Below are positions 57,610-64,000 of a stretch of DNA of 64,000 bases, in pieces. Each line of letters begins with the position of its first letter. Within the stretch, counting starts at the first letter, position 1. The notes under the pieces are model-generated. The model ran no database searches, was not told the origin of the DNA, and worked only from the letters and a program-made list of their open reading frames with translations. The DNA is from Chimonanthus salicifolius (taxonomy: Eukaryota > Streptophyta > Magnoliopsida > Laurales > Calycanthaceae). The position numbers and the translations under genes are program-made. The stretch covers positions 10,596,438 through 10,660,437 of the forward strand of contig CM023537.1 of assembly GCA_013350335.1 (NCBI GenBank), read 5' to 3'.

Positions 57610-58085
57610 TGGAGATATACGCATGCGTTATTCAATTGGTAGACACTCCGGTTCAAAAACTAGAGGTTCAAGTCCTGTATTAACTAGATACACATGGTTT
57701 GTGAGAGTCTGTGTTGTTAGGATTTAGTATCCAACCTAAAAGATTAGCCTATTAGGTGGAGGGATCTAAGTCCCTAGATCTCCCCCCTTCACAACCGATG
57801 TGGGACTCGTTCGGCTGCCCAACAATTTCCCCTCGAACGAGGCTCTCCGGTGAATAAAACGTCGCGGTCATCCCATCCGACTAGGGGATCACTTGAGTCC
57901 ACATGCAGTAACTTGAGACATAGCTCTGATACCACTTGTTAGGACTGAGTATCCAACTCAAAAGGCTAACCCATTAGGTAGAGTGACCCAAGTCCAATAT
58001 AAATCTCTAGATCTCCCCCTTCACAACCGATATGGGATTTGTTCGGCTTCCCAACATGCGTACCACCGGTGTTTAATCCAACATT
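57610..58085 (+). mobile_element. tRNA-like SINE interrupted by a TRIM element
   Basis: A box TTCAATTGGTAGACAC and B box GAGGTTCAAGTCC precede the TRIM; sequence resumes at TGCGTACCACCGG after it. The downstream end is not sharp. Confidence 0.4.
57715..58056 (-). mobile_element. TRIM retroelement (342 bp)
   Basis: Two direct repeats (57715-57824 and 57937-58056) start TGTTAGGA and end CCCAACA, each with CTTCACAACCGAT(G/A)TGGGA and TGTTCGGCT(G/T)CCCAACA-like ends. A 112-bp interior ends in GCTCTGATACCA, the reverse of an initiator Met-tRNA primer site, next to the right repeat, so the element points to the minus strand. Flanks TGTGT and TGCGT differ at one base, fitting a 5-bp target duplication. 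Confidence 0.85.
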
Positions 58086-58089
58086 CTCG

Positions 58090-59210
58090 TATTTGGAGAG
58101 AGGTAAAATATTGAGTTTTTTTGTAAAAAAAAAAAAAATTGAGGGAGAGAGAATTTAGATTGATTTGATGAAGGCAAGTGGAGCATCGAGGAATGGAGAG
58201 AGACGGCATGTAGAGGCTTATCAAGTAAAATAAAATAGGCCATGAGAAGTTAAAGAGAGAGAGGATGAGAAGGTAAGACGACATGGGTAAAAGAACAAAA
58301 GATTGTTGGCTAAGGAGAAGGGACAGGCTTGGAATCTTGCTAGACTCTCTCCACTCTCAACTACTGCTCTGCCATTTGCCACTTTATCATCATCTTAGGT
58401 CTGTAAACGAGTTGGACTCCCTATTCTCTAAGACAGCATCATTGGTTAGTAATTTAGTTCTAAATTAAATCTATTATTAGAAAAGTATGGTAATGATCTA
58501 TTAAACGAGGGCTGTAACAGGCTTGGTGGGGTCCATCCTGGTTTGAAATACTAGGAATGTAACATTTTTTTAATATTAATAAAAAACATCCAATGTAATT
58601 TTTTAAAAAAGTTTGTATCCTGTTTTCACATTATTTATTAAAGCCCAAATATACAAACTCATTTTAGCGATTTTTAGCATGTTTGGTTAAAAAAAATCTG
58701 ATTTTGTCCATATAACCCCCTTTTAGTCCCAAACACCAACAGTAGACATGAGACACTATTTTTTATTTTTACTAGAAAAAAAGTTGTTGGATTCAATTTC
58801 TCTCCTGTGCTTATTTAACACACGAGACTTGATTTTATGTATTTGTGAGATTAGATCTCACCTTCAATGCGAGATAAAGATACCCAAAATTATCCAAAAA
58901 AAAAAAAAATGAAATACTTAACAGACGTTTATTTAATTCATTTTAAAAACAAAGGAATCATATACAATAAACACAAGCAATTACACAAAAAACAAGGGTG
59001 ATTTATGTGGTTTAACATGTGCCTACATTCATAGTGACATGAGAGTGAGTTCACTATTTTCAAGTACATGGTTATAATGCACTCTATTACATGCCTCTTT
59101 CAATAGATCACCACGTAATATAAGACATTAACGTGGATATTCATAACCTAAATTATTATTTCATCAATTTTATGCTCTCTTTCCTTATATAATGTTAGGC
59201 CGCAATCCTT
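58090..59210. other. Intergenic stretch, no gene recognised
   Basis: AT-rich. A tRNA-like fragment may lie near 58790-58860 (GGATTCAATTTCTC). No gene seen. Confidence 0.4.
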
Positions 59211-59221
59211 TATAAGAGAGT

Positions 59222-59398
59222 AAAGGAAATCTCGGTATCAGCCGAGATATCGTCTGATAAATTTCTCTCCTCTATTCTTTTTATTTTACAAAAACCATCT
59301 ATATCGACCGATATCGACGATATATATCGAATATCGGCAAATAGATATCATATCGGCCAATATATATAAATTAAAAAAAAAAAAGGATATTAAAGTCC
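59222..59398. mobile_element. Degenerate hAT MITE of the ATCGGCCGAT family
   Basis: GGAAATCTCGGTATCAGCCG, then TAAATTTCTCTCCT, ACAAAAACCATCTATATCGA and ATATCGGCCAATATATA follow the same layout as the 39158-39301 copy. The right end is eroded and no duplication was found. Confidence 0.6.
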
Positions 59399-59855
59399 CA
59401 GCTAGTAGACTAGGCATCATGTATATGCTTTACAATAGAATTCACCTATTGTTAATCTAAACCTTCATACACGTTCCTCTTTAACTAATTGTATTTGTGA
59501 CTTAATTTAATACCCTTATTAGATTAATTTGCATCAGTGAACATTAAACACTATCAAAATTTGAGTCATTTAGACCATATCAACTCGGAAATGGATATTG
59601 TACAAGTATGCTATGTCCTATTTGTAGGATTAAGAGATCAAAAATTTGACTAAATTATTATATAAATTTTACATATTTTTGTAAAATATTTTAAATTAAA
59701 ACAGTGGCTTAAAACTTTGTTTTAAATTTAATTTTGTTTTTGCCAAAATATTTAGAAGAAAACTAATTTTAAACTTTTTTTTTAAAAAGAAAGTTTTAAA
59801 AGTCTTACATGTGATAGCATTTTCTAATTTTGGATGTGATTGATGATATATTTGG

Positions 59856-60603
59856 GACAGACACCTTGATTTCCTATTAGCAGACACCGCATTTCAAATT
59901 CTTAGTGGAAATTACGTTTCTGCCCTTCCGCGTGGAATCGTGCGATTGAACAGACAGTTCATTTTCCCTTCGATCGATCGATCTTAAGCGTACACAATCG
60001 TGCGATTGATTCCAGGGATCGTGCGATGGATTCCAGGAATTGTCCGATCGAACCTCCAAATGGAGTGGAGAGGGATTTTCAAAAGAGGTCATTTCTCGAC
60101 CGATTTTTACAAACAAGGTATCAAATTCATCTACTCTGAATTTTATGAACTCCGGAGCTGATTTTAAGTGAAAAGGGTATAGTTTTGGACTTAAAAAATC
60201 ATACCCAAAGAATTAAGAAAAAATGAACTTCCCTCTTAATTCTTTGGATATAATTTTTTAAGCTCAAAACTATAACATTTTCACTTAAAATTAATCCCAG
60301 AGTTCATAAAATTCAGAGCAGATGAATTATGATACATTGTTTGTAAAAATCGGTCAAGAAGTGACCTCTTTTGAAAATCCCTCTCCACTCCATTTGGAAG
60401 TTCGATTGGACGATTCCTGGAATCGATCGCACGATCTCTAGAATCAATCACACGATTGTATACACCTAAGATTGATCGATCGAAGTGAAAATGAACAGTC
60501 TGTTCAATCGTACGATTCCATGCGAAAGGGCAGAACCGTAATTTCTACTAAGAATTTGAAATGCAGTGTCTGCTAGCAGGAAATGGGAGTGTCTGTATGG
60601 GCA
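59856..60603. mobile_element. Long foldback element (about 350-bp arms)
   Basis: Almost the whole element is one inverted repeat around 60226. The outer arms contain CAGACAC, GCATTTCAAATTCTTAGT, GGAATCGT(G/A)CGATTGAACAG and GATCGATCGA. The inner arms match the element at 52262-52600. The arms stay similar along their full length. There is no coding capacity. The target duplication was not resolved. Confidence 0.82.
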
Positions 60604-61009
60604 GCCTATGTTTGAGGGTAAGTTTCATGTTTTGCTCGGCATATAATTTTATAACACATAGCATATTTATTAATTATAGATATATTAACATTACTCATTT
60701 AAATAAATAGGCTATTGAATTCAAGTGTGGCTAAGCTAAACCTGCATAAAAAACAAGCATATTGTAGATACACATTTTAGATTCAGATCCAAAGAGATGA
60801 AACAAATAAAGATATTGTATTGAAATCTTTTACTTTTGAGTTAGCATCCATTTATATCCCATTGATATGTAAGTTTTAAAACTTAAAATAAACATTAATA
60901 AATCAAGCCAATTTTTTTAATATGAGCCAGAATTTCAGTCATCTTGTATTTGCTACAATAATTTCAGCGTTTCATAGATTTTTTTTAAAATTCAAATAGA
61001 TGTGCTTAT

Positions 61010-61215
61010 TAAGTGATTAACCTAAAGGTCAAGAAGTTTCTCTTATAAAGGGAGGTCTTGAATTCGATTCAAGCTCAAACTTCTTTAGACCACTCCCCAT
61101 ACGGTTACATCTCATCAACAAACCAGTGTGTATGAATTAAAAAGTTTACAGATGCTCTTAAGATTAATCTAACTTCCGATATGAGATGAGATGAGGATAA
61201 CCATGTTACAGAATA
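61010..61215 (+). mobile_element. tRNA-derived SINE
   Basis: A box GATTAACCTAAAGGTCAAGA, B box TTGAATTCGATTCAAG, then AGTGTGTATGAATTAAAAAG, CAGATGCTCTTAAGATTAAT and ATAACCATGTTACAGAATAG. Confidence 0.6.
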
Positions 61216-61373
61216 GAAGTAGTTTTTGAATCAAAAGCATCCAACCTTTTAGGCTCAGTGGTAAAAAAAAATCGGTTAATACATTGGTGTATCTACAGAT
61301 ACGTATTAACTTTCAATATACAGATACATGCATCTTGGGCTTTTGACCCTATTATTGTAGGCAGTATCGAGTG

Positions 61374-62640
61374 CAGGGGTAGAAAAATCGGCCGGGCCGA
61401 TATGCCGGCCAATTTTTCATATCGTCCGATATATCGGCCGAACTTTTTCTCTCTCCTGCCCTTTTTTTTTAAAAAAAAAAATTCAAAAAAATTACAGTAA
61501 ATGCAAATAATTATGGACTTATTGAATATGTAATTTTTTCATAAAATATCGGACATTTATATATTCTAATATATTTTTGAAGTTACAATAACGGAAAATT
61601 ATATAATCAGTAATAAAATGGTGAAAATTAAAAGGAAAAGGATATAAATGAGGAAAATTTGTAGAAATAATTTCATAATTTATTTTCTTAGTCAATGAGT
61701 GTTATTTTAAGTTATGAATTATAGAAATAAAATAAATAAATAATAAAATGATTGAAAATTACATAATAATGTAGAAAAAATATTAGAAAATGAAACTAAT
61801 GGAGTCCTAATCACTTGAACTGATAACCACACAAATGACATACATAATAATATAATTTTTTCTTTCATTTGAGAAAATAGATTTTATTTTTCATTAATAA
61901 TAATTAGATAAATAAAATTATTAGATAAAATTATGAGCTATAGTTAATTATGTTAAATTAATATAATAAAAATAAAGAATACCATCTAATAATAATGACA
62001 ATGGTAAAAATATTAGATGGTAAATATAATATTAAATTATGACAATAAGATAAATAAAAGAAAATATTATACTTTTTACTTTTAGCATAAATAAATATTA
62101 TATTTAAAATAAAAAAAGTATTACTTTCATATTAAAAATTATTTTTTGATAAAATATTAGAATACACAGAGTTTCCACGTGAGTTCTTTATGAAGCTCAC
62201 AAGAGTTCCTTTTTATCAAATGGGTTTTCACTTAGAAACCCTAATGCTCATGTTTTAATGCCCTTCTTCTCTTTCACTCTCTCTATTAAACCCTAGCAGC
62301 CACCGCCACTCTCTGTATTTCTCCCATCAACGAAGAAGAGAAAGAAGAGAAAAGAAAGCTGTGAAAGGTGTGCGATTTTTTTTTCTTCAATCTTTTCTCC
62401 ATATTTTCTTTTTTCTCTTTACATTATTGTCCGATATTTAAATAAAAAAAGGGGCTTTTTTAAAAAAAAAAAAACGAATTTTTAAAATTCGGCCCATATC
62501 ATGACCGATAATTCGGTCATATCGGCCGAATTTTTTTTGGTATGGCCGATACTATACGTATCGGCCGATATAATGCAGTGGTCGAAAATCCGAATGATGT
62601 TGGCCGATACGCACAGTATCTTCCGATATTTTGACCCCTG
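61374..62640. mobile_element. Non-autonomous hAT element, 1267 bp, with ATCGAGTG duplication
   Basis: ATCGAGTG flanks both sides (61366-61373, 62641-62648). The ends are inverted: CAGGGGTAGAAAAATCGG and, on the reverse strand, CAGGGGTCAAAATATCGG. Subterminal regions are dense in ATCGGCCGAT and CCGATAT motifs on both sides. No transposase frame is present. The interior is AT-rich except for a promoter-like part at 62230-62380. Confidence 0.9.
62230..62380 (+). promoter_or_regulatory. Promoter/5'-UTR-like segment inside the hAT element
   Basis: Two telo-box motifs (AAACCCTAATG at 62236, AAACCCTAGCAGCC at 62288) are followed by CGCCACTCTCTGTATTTCTC and an AG-rich GAAGAAGAGAAAG stretch. This layout is typical of promoters and leaders of plant translation-related genes. 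No ATG-led frame of note follows. It could be a captured host promoter or the leader of the autonomous parent. Confidence 0.4.
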
Positions 62641-62649
62641 ATCGAGTGA

Positions 62650-63560
62650 TAATATAAAAAATTTGGTCATATTTATTTTTTAAAAATAAAAAACATTTCA
62701 ACAATTTTTGGAAATTGAATCTTATATCAGTATGATTTTAAGAAGACTTAGATGCAAGTTTTTCAAGCATGAAAGGTTTATGTAAATTTTAAAATATTTC
62801 CTTAAAAAAAATTAGCCATTATAAAGTTATATTTATCCAACTTTGAAAAAAAAATCCTCAAATAATCCTAACTTTGTGATTTTTGTAAAAACTTTTAATG
62901 AAATAATATTGAATGCCTATAAAATTAAATAGACATATTATTATGATTAATATGATCTAGAGTTCATATGCTACATTCATTTTTTAAAGAAAAAATAATG
63001 AAAGTTAAATTTTCAAAGATAATTCTTTTTGCAAAAGAAATTATTAAAATAATATACAAATTTTCTTATATTAAATAAAGACTATTTAATGTGATTGATA
63101 GTATTTGTGTGATTTTTTTAATATTCCAAACATTTTTATAAAATTCAAAAAAATTATAAATTCTAATAGAATATACATATCACTATAAGATACTAAAAAA
63201 CAAAAATATTATATTAAATGTTCTCTCATATTGGTGTCCTATTTACTAAATTTTTTACACATTTTTAAAAAAATTAAAACATGCTTTATTCGCATCTAAA
63301 GTTTTAATGCCTACATTATAAGTGGACCAGTAATGTTCCCACCCAAGAATGCTTAGAGCATATTAAGAAAACAAAAGTTATATTTTACACATCTTTCATC
63401 TAGTGAGCCAGTGACCACCACCATACCTAATAAAGCATTCTAAAATACCCTAGGTCAAAATGACCGAGTTTCACCTGTATATTTGGGCAGAGAACATTTG
63501 AACATTTTAACATAACTAGTCCTTAGAGTACGTGAAAACCTCCAAATCCCAAAGACCAGA
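62650..63560. other. AT-rich stretch, nothing specific
   Basis: No gene, repeat or RNA recognised. Confidence 0.4.
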
Positions 63561-63564
63561 TAAG

Positions 63565-63668
63565 CAACTACAGAAAAGTGGCCCAAATGGAAGCTGAACG
63601 TGAATCGAACTCAAGACCTATCTTCATGAGGAAAGCTTCTTGACCATCAAACCAACCCCCTCTTGGAT
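63565..63668 (-). mobile_element. tRNA-derived SINE head
   Basis: The minus strand reads GGTTGGTTTGATGGTCAAG (A box) and GAGTTCGATTCACG (B box), the same head as the SINE at 41355. Confidence 0.55.
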
Positions 63669-64000
63669 CAAAATTAAGATTTAAAACTATTGATAGTTCA
63701 TTCAGTTCATATGCTTTGAAATCATTACTCATTTGACCATTGATTTTAAAGCATTCAAGTTTAACGACTACTTAAGTTATGGATTTAAGATACTTCATTT
63801 TGTTAGTTGAATCCACGGGCCGTGTATCTAAAATATATTTTATACAACCTCGAACTAAAGGGTAGTGATTTTTGCACCACCATTTTCTCATAGTGCACCC
63901 CTTTAAAAGGAAATTCTAATTTTACAATTGCTTTTGAAAAAGAGGAAAAGAGAGATGACAAAAGAACTAAAGTTAAAATTGTAATTTCCTTTTAAAGAGT

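Noticed and set aside
61374..62640. Autonomous hAT transposase
   Set aside because: The element is too short and no frame encodes a BED finger or hAT dimerisation motif.

Overview
The window is nuclear DNA of a flowering plant. It holds three plant genes with GT-AG introns, very long introns full of retroelements, tRNA-derived SINEs, hAT-type MITEs and a decayed piece of plastid DNA. I cannot name the species. The density of LINEs and hAT elements and the intron lengths would fit a magnoliid or early-diverging eudicot, but that is only an impression. A run of exactly 100 N (36347-36446) shows a scaffolded draft assembly.

Genes, all on the minus strand. (1) A PX / Nexin_C sorting-nexin-like gene has exons from 30507 down to 845. 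Its N-terminal (PXA) exons and its last exons are not seen here. (2) The first exon of a BSD-domain protein gene lies at 36962-37555; its later exons are not seen. (3) A complete six-exon KANADI-family GARP transcription factor, closest to KAN4/ATS, lies at 41726-45571. Genes 1 and 2 carry six single-base frameshifts, all one-base losses and all placeable beside A runs of the coding strand. This looks like under-called homopolymers rather than decay.

Layout. 1-23 kb: mostly one or two introns of the sorting-nexin gene, packed with LINE and copia relics, an LTR element with a 5-bp target duplication nested in a LINE, a TIR transposon that grew an internal ~155-bp satellite, another TIR element nested in a LINE, and an element with inverted subterminal repeats. 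23-30.5 kb: the main sorting-nexin exons, with an antisense LINE in one intron. 30.5-37 kb: LINE relics, SINEs, a petD-rrn16 plastid chimera, a long LTR-like repeat and the assembly gap. 37-46 kb: the BSD exon, two hAT MITEs and KAN4. 46-64 kb: no recognisable gene. It holds SINEs, a TRIM retroelement inserted in a SINE, two related long foldback elements, more MITEs and a 1.27-kb hAT element carrying a promoter-like segment.

The genes are functionally unrelated neighbours (membrane trafficking, a BSD protein, organ polarity/ovule development). The main biological interest is in the mobile elements: a hAT MITE family built on ATCGGCCGAT palindromes, a satellite array arising inside a transposon, and long hairpin-forming foldbacks.
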